Below are positions 38,101 through 48,900 of a stretch of 64,000 nucleotides of DNA, in pieces. The notes below the pieces were generated by a model. That model did not search any database, was not told where the DNA came from, and saw only the letters and a list, made by a program, of their open reading frames with translations. The first letter of the stretch is position 1. Every line of letters starts with the position of its first letter. The translations under genes were made by a program, and so were the position numbers. The stretch comes from Litomosoides sigmodontis (Eukaryota; Nematoda; Chromadorea; Rhabditida; Onchocercidae): positions 8,081,865 through 8,145,864 of the forward strand of contig OY718806.1 in the NCBI GenBank assembly GCA_963070105.1. Direction: 5' to 3'.

Positions 38101-39156
38101 AATAAATACGTTTGCAAAATAAAAGACCTCGCCAGAAATATCATAAATATTGATCTGTGACACAAAGCATAGAAATACTATTAAAATATTATTTTTTATT
38201 TAGCATAGAAATATTATTTATTTAAATCCTACTCTACAAAATTCTACGTATCTGTCGACAATCATCAATACAAGTACCGATTTGTAGTTCAAGATCTTAA
38301 ACTTCATTTTCCATTTTGGTATGTAGTAATTAAATAATTTAAGGACAACAAAACACTGAGCTTTTGAGTAATATTACCTACAAAGCACTCAGCAATTTGA
38401 AAATAGCAGAGGAACTCTTACTCTGTTTGTATTTCATCAATCATGTGATCACGTTCGTCAAACGGTACGCCAACTTGCTGAAGCTTTTGTCTGTTTTTCC
38501 AGTCATACAGGTAATCACTAATTAGTTGATTTTGTAACAGTGCGACATTATGCACTCCATCATTTAACTTCTGCATCAGACTAGACCTTTTCTCCATAAG
38601 TGTGTTGTACAGCTGGCTTGCTCGCTTTTGCAAACCACTTATTGATGTCCGTGCTTGTGACAATTTGTCGTCACTATAACAATTTAATTAATTTACCTAA
38701 TAAGACAAAAGCAGTTTTGATATACAACTGTATTGTTTTTTAAAGTTTTATTTAATTCATTCGCATTCACGAAACCTGTCCTTCATATATCAATGCCGCT
38801 TACCGATGATCACGTTCAAGTTGGCTCACAGCAAGTTGCATTCTGTGTAGTTCCGTTAGATCATTTACAAATCGACCTTGCATATCCTTATTCTCTTCCC
38901 AAAGTTTGTGACATTCCCTTGTCAGATCAAGCAACGCCGTTTTGATCTCACCGTAGCACAACATTGCAATTAATTTGCTGGAACATTCTTGGATTAATTC
39001 GTATAATTCGATAAAAAGATTTGTTCGGCAGCACAGTAACCCCTGCACACACAACGACCAGAAAACGGTCAAACTAAAACTGCAAATCATGCAGAATAGG
39101 CGCAAAGTAAGCCCTACTTGCACCGAGTATTGCATAACGCCACCTACCGGGGCCAT
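34701..39156 (-). CDS. sta-1: STAT transcription factor (nematode STA-1 type)
   Basis: Latent cytoplasmic transcription factor activated by tyrosine phosphorylation. Fourteen exons close in phase: 39156-39118, 39042-38804, 38673-38422, 38088-38015, 37820-37532, 37447-37363, 37114-36863, 36795-36601, 36479-36383, 36272-36129, 35964-35871, 35712-35575, 35379-35269 and 34890-34701; 2199 nt, 732 aa. A coiled-coil domain comes first (ERDHRDDKLSQARTSISGLQ; NWQLRTYACWQMDLLRR). The DNA-binding domain has PEPVLKTQHKFLAEVRLLIG and FDVWTLSLPIMVTVHGSQD. The linker has WEWFFAIMQLIKHKLVKFW. The SH2 domain has GFISKQHAS, the phosphotyrosine-binding FLLRFSDT and PFSIKDLDQFSLAQRI. The activation tyrosine is in TGYIQSEIVMVAKTGG. 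A 100-residue acidic/serine tail follows. The N-terminal oligomerisation domain of vertebrate STATs is absent, as I recall for C. elegans STA-1. A short alternative end at 35562, by retained intron after KTGG, is possible. Confidence 0.93.
35136..35175. repeat. (CA)n microsatellite in a STAT intron
   Basis: About 19 AC units lie in the intron between the last two STAT coding exons (35268-34891). It creates several poly-His/Thr open frames that are not genes. Confidence 0.95.
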
Positions 39157-39462
39157 ATTTCGCAGAAGTTGGTTGGCTCACCTCTTAGGAAATAAGTGGT
39201 CGTACTCTGAGGTTGGCTCGTTTGTTGTGTTGGTAGATGATGTCTTGGTAGTAGGATGGCGGGAGTTGTGTCTGAGGTTTGTGGGAGGTGTGCAGAAGTC
39301 TCTTGTAAGAACTAAGAGGTTCAGCTTCTTCCGCATCGTAGCATGTAGGCTAACATGCTGAATGGGTTAAACCTTAACAGTGATCCTTCTTGAATTCATC
39401 TATTTTCGTAGTTTTATTGCAGTGGTTATCAGTTGATCTGTAGCTGGAAAAAGCAGGCAGCA
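39157..39462. promoter_or_regulatory. Shared divergent promoter between STAT and RACK1
   Basis: Only 306 bases separate the STAT ATG (minus) from the RACK1 ATG (plus). The two genes must therefore share or abut promoters. A good acceptor (TTTTATTGCAG, ending 39422) lies 40 bases before the RACK1 ATG and could take a spliced leader. The region is less AT-rich than the other intergenic stretches. Function is inferred from gene order. Confidence 0.6.
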
Positions 39463-41272
39463 ATGGCAGAGCAAATGCAGCTGAAAGGGACTTTAAAAGG
39501 TCACAACGGATGGGTAACACAAATAGCAACAAATGCTCGTTATCCAAATATGATCATTTCGTCATCTCGAGGTAGGGATTGCTGCCAGGATGGCAAATTG
39601 TTGTGCGAATATTATTTGCCTTGCCCTTGTATTTTACACTAAAGATTTGCGCAAGGTATCGTCAAATAGGCAGAATCTCAAAGGATGAATGGGTTCCAAA
39701 TTACATCGAATGGTATTTTTGAAAGTTTTAAACTAGGTTTAAAAATAATAACTGTGCAGTTCAGCTTCGGAGGTTATGGTTGATGCATTCGCTTTCTGGA
39801 AAAGCAATCCGTATAAGGCTATTTGTAATTTGCCGTGCTGTCATGTACATATAAAGTGAGCAGTATTAATTGGATTAACCAGAAAGCCAAGTCGCTCTTT
39901 GTCTCCTTTGGAACACGTTTATTGTTTATTCTTCGTTTGTGTCGGTTTCAAACAGTGTATTGTCATCAACTATTAATTCCACAAGCGCAGGATGTGGTGG
40001 GGGAATCGGAAGTTAAGTGGGTGTCAAATAAGATAGTGGAAGTTAAACCTCTGGTTTTTCAGACAAAACAATAATTGTGTGGAAGTTGGATGGGGATGAT
40101 TTATCGGGAAGTTACGGAGGCCAGTTAGGTGGAAAAGCTGAAAGAGCACTGAAGGGTCATGGTCACTTTGTTTCGGATGTTGTGATGTCATCTGATGGCC
40201 AGTTTGCTCTTTCTGGCTCTTGGGACAAAACGCTACGCTTGTGGGATCTTACTACGTGAGTGAAGATATTAGTAATTATTTTGAAGTAGTACATTTTACA
40301 TTTGCACGATTTATTGCTTAAATATACTTGATAAATTGTACGTTTGTTAAATAATGCACCTAGAAAACCATTTTTCAGAGGTGTAACGTCAAGGCAGTTT
40401 GTTTCACATACAAAGGATGTGTTATCTGTCGCGTTCTCAGCTGATAACCGACAGATCGTCTCAGGATCACGAGACAAAACGATCAAACTGTGGAACACTT
40501 TAGCTCAGTGCAAATATACAGTTAATGTGCGTATTTTAGGATGAAATTTCAAAGCTTTCTTGTTTTTTGCAACTCATCTTGTGAAATAGTAAGAACTTAT
40601 TGATCTGTTATTGCGGCCTTTTTTTTCAGGAAGATTGCCACACAGACTGGGTTTCGAATGTACGTTTCTCACCTTCTAGTTCAAATCCTGTAATTGTCTC
40701 TGCCGGATGGGATAAAATTGTGAAAGTATGGAATCTTGCTAACTGCAAGCTGAAGACCAACCATATCGGACACACAGGATATATCAACACCGTTACCGTA
40801 TCGCCAGATGGTTCATTGTGTGCGTCGGGTGGAAAGGTTCGAGATTTTGTGTATGATAGCGCAGTGGCTATAGCTTAAGCTTTTTATGCTGACACTAGTT
40901 TCACTATGGAGAATTTCGGTTTTCATTATATTATATATGGCTTTTTTCCAGGATGGTAACGCGATGTTGTGGGATTTGAATGAGGGAAAGCACTTGTATA
41001 CTTTGGGTGGCAACGATGTTATCAATGCATTGGCTTTCTCACCTAACCGGTATTGGCTTTGTGCTGCAGTTGGACCAGTGGTTAAGATTTGGGATTTGGA
41101 AGACAAGAAGCCTGTAGATGAACTGAAACTTGATGTTATGGGCGGTGCTAAATCTGCACCGCCACAGTGTATTTCGTTAGCGTGGTCTGCTGATGGTCAA
41201 ACACTGTATGCGGGATACACTGATAACGTTATTCGTGTATGGCAGGTTTCTGTTGCCCAGATTCGTTCATGA
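39463..41272 (+). CDS. rack-1: RACK1, seven-WD40 ribosomal scaffold protein
   Basis: Receptor for activated C kinase, a beta-propeller bound to the 40S ribosomal subunit and a scaffold for signalling proteins. Five exons close in phase: 39463-39571, 40063-40255, 40379-40526, 40630-40836 and 40952-41272; 978 nt, 325 aa, the usual length for the nematode protein. It starts [22 protein letters not shown]40 repeats are plain: [76 protein letters not shown] and [11 protein letters not shown]. The conserved ending is VAQIRS. The start ATG is the first after the acceptor at 39422. The gene is divergent from STAT and is followed on the same strand by the TSR2-like gene. Confidence 0.98.
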
Positions 41273-41824
41273 GTGTGTAATTGTTATATATTAGTTAAAT
41301 CTAATTGTTATGTTTTTGTGGAAGTTATATATCAGAATTTTTTACATAAATGATTTGGCTCTGCTTCATATATCTGCAAGTTTGTTTTACAAGCGTTTAT
41401 TTTTTCAAAACACTTTCGCTGTCGGAAAGGTAAGCGTCGCTTGCCAGCAAGCTCTTTCGTACGGAAAATTAGTAACAGACGGAAAATTAGTGTGAGGAAA
41501 ATAAGGGATCAATTACGGTATTGTGTTTCATAATGTTTTGAAGTTTCACGACATGAAAGTTCCTTTGGCTGCTTGGCGGCATTCAACCTCATCTCAAGTT
41601 TTGTCTAAACCTTCACCACACATAGCGCTCAATAGCATGTAGTAAAGTTTTGCTGTCTGGAAACGATGTTAGTAGTGAAAGGTTCGTAAAATGGAACAGG
41701 TGAGGGGTATGGACGGTATCGAAATCAGATAGAGGCGGATGTGGAGCTAAAGATACTGCGTTGGAGGTAGCAGTCAACATGCATGAAATTGTTTTAGTTG
41801 AACTGGTTTTCTAGTGTTCAACAG
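41273..41824 (+). other. Short spacer between RACK1 and TSR2-like genes
   Basis: This 552-base gap separates two same-strand genes. It should contain the RACK1 3' UTR. Its last bases (TTTCTAGTGTTCAACAG) form a splice acceptor directly against the downstream ATG, as expected for a trans-spliced message. The distance is longer than in typical C. elegans operons, so an operon is possible but not shown. Confidence 0.45.
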
Positions 41825-42586
41825 ATGGAGCACGACTGGATGCAATGTGTAAGTCGTCTGTTAAAGGCGTGGACAGGATATCAGTTGGCGATTAGGATGC
41901 TGTCTGGCGGGCCAGAAACTTATCAGAAAGCTGAGTGGTTCGCCGAGGTGGGGTTTATTTAATCGTTTATCGTAATGCTTTCAGTTTGGCAAGGTTGCGG
42001 CCGCTTGCTAAGGAAACTTCAGTGAGTAATTGCTGAAACTGAATTCGATTGCGGCATGGCTTAGCGTCACAATGAATTGTTTATCTGACAGGAACAAGAC
42101 TACAAAACATTGTTTTAGGTTTTAGCTGAACATGTATTCAGCAAGCAGAACCAGCAAGTTCATGACCTGATCGAATGGATAGGTGACATTTTGGATAATG
42201 AATTTAATCTCATCCTAGAGGTTCGTATTTTGCTTTGGAACACTTTCTCTAAATGGCTGCTTCGGAGTTCTTTAATTAAGCGTACATTTTTAAAATCTTT
42301 CCAGGATAATAGCATCGAATGGTTTGCTTCATCTTTACTAAAGTGTAGCCTGTGGTTGAGAAAATGTCAGAAAGCAGAGCTTGAAAATTTCCTGTCGCAG
42401 TTGCCGTCCGAAAGTGCGGTACAAACTGCTGCAACAGAAAGTCAAGCGGCGCTAGGTGACTCAGATGACGAATATGATGAATGTGGCGAATTCGAGCATG
42501 AAGTCCAAAAAGAGCAAACTAAGAAGCCGTCTAGGAGACGAATGGAAACTGATGAAGATGGTTGGACAACAATTGTTCGTAGATAA
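41825..42586 (+). CDS. TSR2-like pre-rRNA-processing / eS26 escortin protein
   Basis: Small acidic ribosome-biogenesis factor; yeast and human Tsr2 escort ribosomal protein eS26 to nascent small subunits. Three exons close in phase: 41825-41947, 42119-42220 and 42305-42586; 507 nt, 168 aa. The N-terminal helical part carries LLKAWTGYQLAIRMLSGG, KAEWFAEVLAEHVFS and LDNEFNLILEDNSIEW, matching the conserved WPALQLAV, EKAKWL and NEFDTVVEDGS blocks of the family. A long acidic stretch (GDSDDEYDECGEFEHE) and the signature ending DGWTTIVRR follow; most TSR2 proteins end with a DGWTxV motif. The ATG sits next to a splice acceptor. It is a ribosome-linked neighbour of RACK1. An AATAAA site near 42665 would serve polyadenylation. 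Confidence 0.9.
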
Positions 42587-42907
42587 CTAACTTAGTTACA
42601 GCTCCTAATAGGAACTTTGAAGCACTCAGACTTCTGACATTTGCATGTTTTTATTTTCAATTATAATAAACCGTCTATTGTAACATTTTAAAAAATGTAG
42701 AACAAATCTGAATTGATATTGCGTGTGTTATTTCCTCTTTTCACCTAAGATAAAATCAGTGCAACAAAGCGCATTCCATAGCAGACGCCGCAAATATATA
42801 TGTTTAGTTCCGGCGATATATACAATAAAGGGTATATAAAATGAGGCAGTACATAAATTTAAGCAACCCGTGAATAAATGAAACAAAACACAAGCCAAAC
42901 CAAGGCA

Positions 42908-45900
42908 TCACTGGAACCCGCTTTGTGCCGAATCGCATCGATCTGAAATTAGGCCGATCAAATTGAAAAGCATTTATTAAAATGAGTTTATATGGTAGGG
43001 TCCTTAGTTGTACAAGTACATGAATCAATGGTAAAACCAATTTTTTAAATTGTTTTAATGACGTTATTTTTTTGGAAGGAAGAGTTGTAATTAGGTTGTG
43101 TTTTGAGTTTCAGTGTAGATGATGAACAAATCAAATTCTTATGCATATACTCATGATACTTAAATACTTATGATCCTTCACAGTCCTAATATTCATAACA
43201 TATTACTTCCAAAAATAGAATGTGTATCTCCTTCCTCTAGGTATTTAATACAAAACACCCATAAGTTTGAGTTAGATACTGTTGAATTTATAAACAGTGT
43301 TCTCAAATAAATCTAATTCAACGGCACCTACAATTGTGTAAATTCCATACAAACACTTCCTGGTAACTTAATTCAAAAAATATTCGGAATTAGCTCTTTA
43401 AAAGTACTATAACTTATGATTAATTAAAGGATGAGTAAACATAACATACCAAGATTTTGACTACGTTAGAAAATAGATATATCACTGATAGAAGATGCTT
43501 GATTGGAGGTAAATATTTGTACATCAACAGCTCCGTAAACAATTTTATAATTCTCCTAGAAAGAAAGCAATTACTAAATAAAATCTTGAAAAATTTAGGT
43601 AGACTGGATAATATAGCAAACTGTGGGGAGAACCCTAAACAGAAATAAAATTTACCGCTACTGTTTATGCGGGGAGCATACAAACTTGTTACAGAACTAC
43701 TTTCGGCATTCAGATCTACCGACTGTATATCTGAGCCGGCGGTTACAGTTGAATGATGCTGAGAAGCAGAAGGAACACGACGAATTGGCAACGGAGTATT
43801 CCGTAAACGGACACCTTTCGAAGACAGCAAAGGAGATTGAAGCGGGCTTACGGGTATCAAATTTCCACTGCTACCTTGCTTCAAACGTGAGTTCTGAGCT
43901 AATGAAAGCATTTTTTGTACTGCATGTGGTGACTCAACACCTGCAGAAAAAAAAACTACGTTATTTCCAAGTACAAACATAAGGTGAAACTGTGAAATTG
44001 TTTTCAACTGAAAAATACCAAATTTTGGAGCCGATATTCTGTGCTGATCAGAAGTACTTGACTGGCTAGACAAGCTCGAAGGTGACGGTGATGGAGCTCT
44101 ACGTCGCGTCACACTCGCGCTACCATATGACGGTTCGCATTCATAAGAAAGTTGGTCTAAATCTGCCTCGCATTCAACAACATTTAGATTTGACAGATAG
44201 GATTTGACTTTCCGAACCATTAAAGCTTGTTCGTATAACTTGCGCCGTGGTTGTGTCGCACTTTTCACTAAAAATACAAAGATTTTTAAACAAAAATCAT
44301 TTAAAAAATTACACTTTTTTCCAAAATCTATCCTTCTTTCCCTACATTTACATAAAATTGAACTTTTAAGGTGTACTATTCTGAAAAATTCCGTATTAAA
44401 GGTACAATAAAAATCTTATAAAGACATTAAAAGCTGTAAATAAACTAACTTGCATTTGGTCCCATTTTCCTCATTGTAGCAACTGTTCCAGCGCCTCCAT
44501 CAAAGCTATTCATATTAACTAATGCATCATTAACATCATTTCCACCACTCTTCAAATTTAATTATAATTATTTAAGGAATTGTCTGCATATGAATTCTGT
44601 TCATAAGTTTATATAATATGAATATTAGCATCGTGAGTTATGTTCCTGTAAGAATCTATGCTTCATCGAGTTTGGCATAAAGTAGCGTTACAATCAAAGA
44701 AAAAACATATGCATATGGGAAATTTATATTAATCTTTTAAATGATAAATCGAATCAAAAGAAATCATACTTGTTGAGCCATAACGCCAATTTCATAAGGT
44801 GAACTGCACAGTTTGGTAACCGAACGAATAGCCTTCGCAATCATCCGTAATTTCTCGAAATTGATTAACTTTTCACAGTATGTCGGATTACCTTCATGCA
44901 AAAATGTCAGGTCTTTTTTGAGCACCGGATAGATGGGAACAACTGGTGGTTTCTGTGAAACAGTAGCAAGGCGCTGCCGATATTTCGACATGTTTCTCGA
45001 AGGATCTACCAAATGTTGCACGTCTTCGAACATTTTCATATATTTACTGAAACAGCAAAATTTTAAAACTTTTTGAAAAAAACAAACATGTAACAAACCT
45101 TGGCACACGCTCCCAAGTGTGGTGCAGTCTTCTAACGGCGGGTTTTTCCAAACCGCTCATAATGGCAAACATAGAGTTGAAGTTCCTGAAGTCCCGGCAG
45201 TACCGAGCTACTTTAATAAACTTCTTTATCAGTTTCATTCTTTTTTGCAAACTTCTTTCACGGCATATTTCCGTTGCAACCCACCACATCTCCTGAAATG
45301 TTAACAATATTCAGAACATGAAACAAAGAAATTGAAATAAAAAAGGCTGTAAAAAAAAAATTCTTTCTTAGATATTGTACACCGCTACGTGAATGTAACA
45401 TGTTCAGAATGGGAGACGAAGGCAAGGATGAAATTCAGACAATGATATTATCTATAATTCAACAATATTCCTCAGTAAACAAAGCAGAAATCATTAAATA
45501 TTTTACAAGAACAACATCGTCAAAAGCAGTATACCTTATTAAATAAAAATTCAAAGTCAGCCAACTTTGGCCAGCCATACTTCGATTCTAATTTGAACAA
45601 GTTATCTACATATTCTGTAGGTTCAATAGCCGAAAATACATCAAAATCCTGAAGTATTAAGAAAATATTAAAATATTAAGTCGATAATCATAACATCAGT
45701 GACCATTACTATACAAATACAAAAAAATTTCACCTGTAACGTCAGTTGAGCAGCAAGTATTTGTGCATTCAGCTGAAGTAGATGAGTCTCCGCTTCTTTC
45801 AAAACTTCAGAAGCCAACTCATCAGGGACCAATGGATCTGATCTGAAATTTCGTCAACTTCTTATATTTAGTTCACCGCAGTTAACTAAAAGTCCAGCCA

Positions 45901-48900
45901 AATTTACTAGCATCGCCACATGATACCTTAAAATTAAAATCAGGAGAAAGGTAACTATATTAGTTTAAATTTCCACATTATGAAAGGTTTACCGATTGTT
46001 GTTCTTCAAATAATACCGACTATTGAGCTGAATTCGCTCAGCAAGATTATTCATTTGATCTGGAAGTCGCTTTTGCTTGATCACTCCATCTGGTGTCACA
46101 GTTGTCTCACAGAGTGCCCATTCTAGACTTCCACTGTCAGAACTCATACCAAATTCCTGGTAAAAAGTGACAATTAAGCAGGTTAGACGACATTATTTAG
46201 AAAAAAAATAATGTTGGAAAAGTAAATTTCAAAAACGATACCTGCAGAGCGAGCTGAACTACATTCTGGGCGGTTGTTTCTTTGTAAACGGTCAGATATT
46301 TGAAAGACTGATCCGCCCGATAAACTTTCAAAACATGTTCTGGACATGGACTACTGGCAGGTTGGTAATACTGCGCAATATTCATCGTTGAGATTCGCGA
46401 TGAGCCTACAGAATGACCAGCAATGTCGGGATTTGAACGACTTGCACGAAGAGAATTCGATCGTGTCGGACTTAGCTGAAAATATTTGTACAATAAATTG
46501 GACAAACCGCACACAGAATGAACAATGATTAGTAGCATCAAAAGACTCCACGTTTAATGAGACTTGACTACGCTGAGCTTCAATGCTGTGTGGATCTTTA
46601 TCACTGGAATTAAACAGTAAATGCATTAAGAGATAAAACAAATGACGTATGTGTTTTTCTCTCTACAGGCGAATTCTAAGAAAGTTTCCAAAGAAAACAC
46701 ATTATCATTAAGAACATTCTACCCAGTGATGCAAGTAAAGCTGAAGCTAGAAAAATGAGCAGTAAAACGTGCAATTTTCAACCTAAATTTGGTCTCATTC
46801 AAACACAATCAAAATAAAGTGCGTCATTTATATATTTTCTTTAAATGTACTGTTTTTGATTCTGTGATAGGTCCATCTGGTACTGCACTGGGTAAGCCTT
46901 TTAGCATTGTCAGCAGTTTATCCATCATTGAAGTTTTATTTCCAGCACTATTTGTCATACCACTTGGCGGTAAGCATGAAAAACTGGAAGCGCCAGATCG
47001 TGGATTCATTCCTATCATACATGACATGGATTCTCTCTGCCCATTTTCATTTTGCTGAAATAAGCAAACACTCACTGTATGCTTTTTTGTTTAAACCACT
47101 CTTAGTTAAATGTTTTGCACCAAATCTTAGAAGATGCAAAATGCTGCTTGGAAGAACATTTATTATATACTGCTGTCAATGTCACCAAGCAATTTTTACT
47201 AAACAACCTTCAAAGCTGATCTATGCTTTGTGTAACGAATATCTGGCCCTTTGCGATATGTATTGCATTGATCTTCAACATCAACTGCGCGTTCTGACCG
47301 AGCAATCATCTCCTTGAAGCCCAGAAGATTTGACTTGACCGTTATGGATAAGTGAGTGTTACTACGCAAAACTTCTAAAGCCCGAATCAGACTAATCTTC
47401 TTGAAGCTTTGACCATTCACTTCAATTACCTTAAAAGTAAAATATACATAGCATTTCCCGACAAAGTTTAACTTCTCCAAAAAAATATTTCTTTTAGCTA
47501 AAATAGTTTATTAGGACTTGACTTTTTTAGCTGTAACTTCACATTTTTCAAACTTCTTTACACATATGATAGAGCAGTAAATAAACCTGATCGCCTCGTT
47601 TGAGACCAATTTTTTCGGCGCGACTACCACGCTGAACATCAGAAATGAATATTCCAGACGAACCATTTTCTTTGCCACCAAGAATTGAGAGTGAAAGAGG
47701 CTGATCTCTACTTGAACGAGAATATATAATGTTCCTTGTTCGGGATTTCACACTACACGCAATGTTCAATAATGACTGCAAAAATCATATGTTTTTTAGA
47801 AATGGCAATGAATACAGCAAAAGATCCAAAAAAAAACAGTGTGACTGTAAACAAAAAGTTATTCTGCGTCAGTACAAGATTAAGAAAGCACTACACCTGA
47901 GACGATGACAAACGCTACCAGTCAGTTTGCATAAATGGCATCACCAATAAACCACTAATGCTTAATTTCATATAATAATTATTATTTGTTAAGAGAAACT
48001 ACACCCAATTAGAGGCATTCGATTTGCCTATAATCCAAATGTCACCTGCTGACTGTGCATTTGATCGCGTTCGAGAGCTTGTTCAAAGCGATCAAGTAAC
48101 TGCATCATTTCACCGTTGCACTCAAAGTCGTTGAAGTGATTGTTGACCCAGAGTAACACAATCCGCGCAATCTGATAAGTAGCTCAAGTAAAACCCATAA
48201 TGGTTTTTTAATATCTCTCTCGTATCTCAAGCATATGTATTGTAATAGATTCCTTAAGTGTCTTACCTGAGTCTCTATATACTAGTTACTCAGTACAAAA
48301 CATCAATCCTGATTGTTCCACAAAATTTAGAGAGAAAAAAGAATTGAATACAAGGAACCTTGTCTCGTAAGTTCGACTCTGCGAACCAATGCATCAGCTT
48401 CTCAAAAATCATGGTTGGATCACTGATGAATACACGATAGACAAGCAGAAAATCCTCAATGTAATGGGCATCCACTGCCGTGTCTCTTTCTTCAACCAAA
48501 TGTTCTATCAGTTTATCTCGGTTGGCTTTGATCAGTACCTGACCCATTTGATTACCAACTGATCTAAATTCAAGCAATTCATATATTTTAGAAATAGTAC
48601 ACAGTAAGTTTTCTGAATGTATCACAAGAAGCGCTACCTCCGTTCTATTTCTGAGACAATTTCACCAGTGACTCCATCCGAATGTTGTTCGATATGTTCA
48701 CTTATAGTGCTCATGATATTGCAATAATCTCGATGCTCAACCAGTACAAATTCACAGTCATCAACTAATGTTCGCATTACTCCCACATGGTACTGAAAAA
48801 TCTTGCATTTTCATCAAAACCAATAAGAACTAGCATATTTATCCAAACTGTAGGAAACATCACTTACAGCACCTGTTCTCTGCAATAAACCAATTTGACA

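Noticed and set aside
38975..39361. 128-codon plus-strand open frame
   Set aside because: It lies opposite the first STAT exons and in the divergent promoter; no domain similarity.
42804..43040. Hydrophobic open frame near the 3' end of PXF-1
   Set aside because: Its frame does not fit the phase of the preceding PXF-1 exon; another frame over the same acceptor stops after 11 residues.
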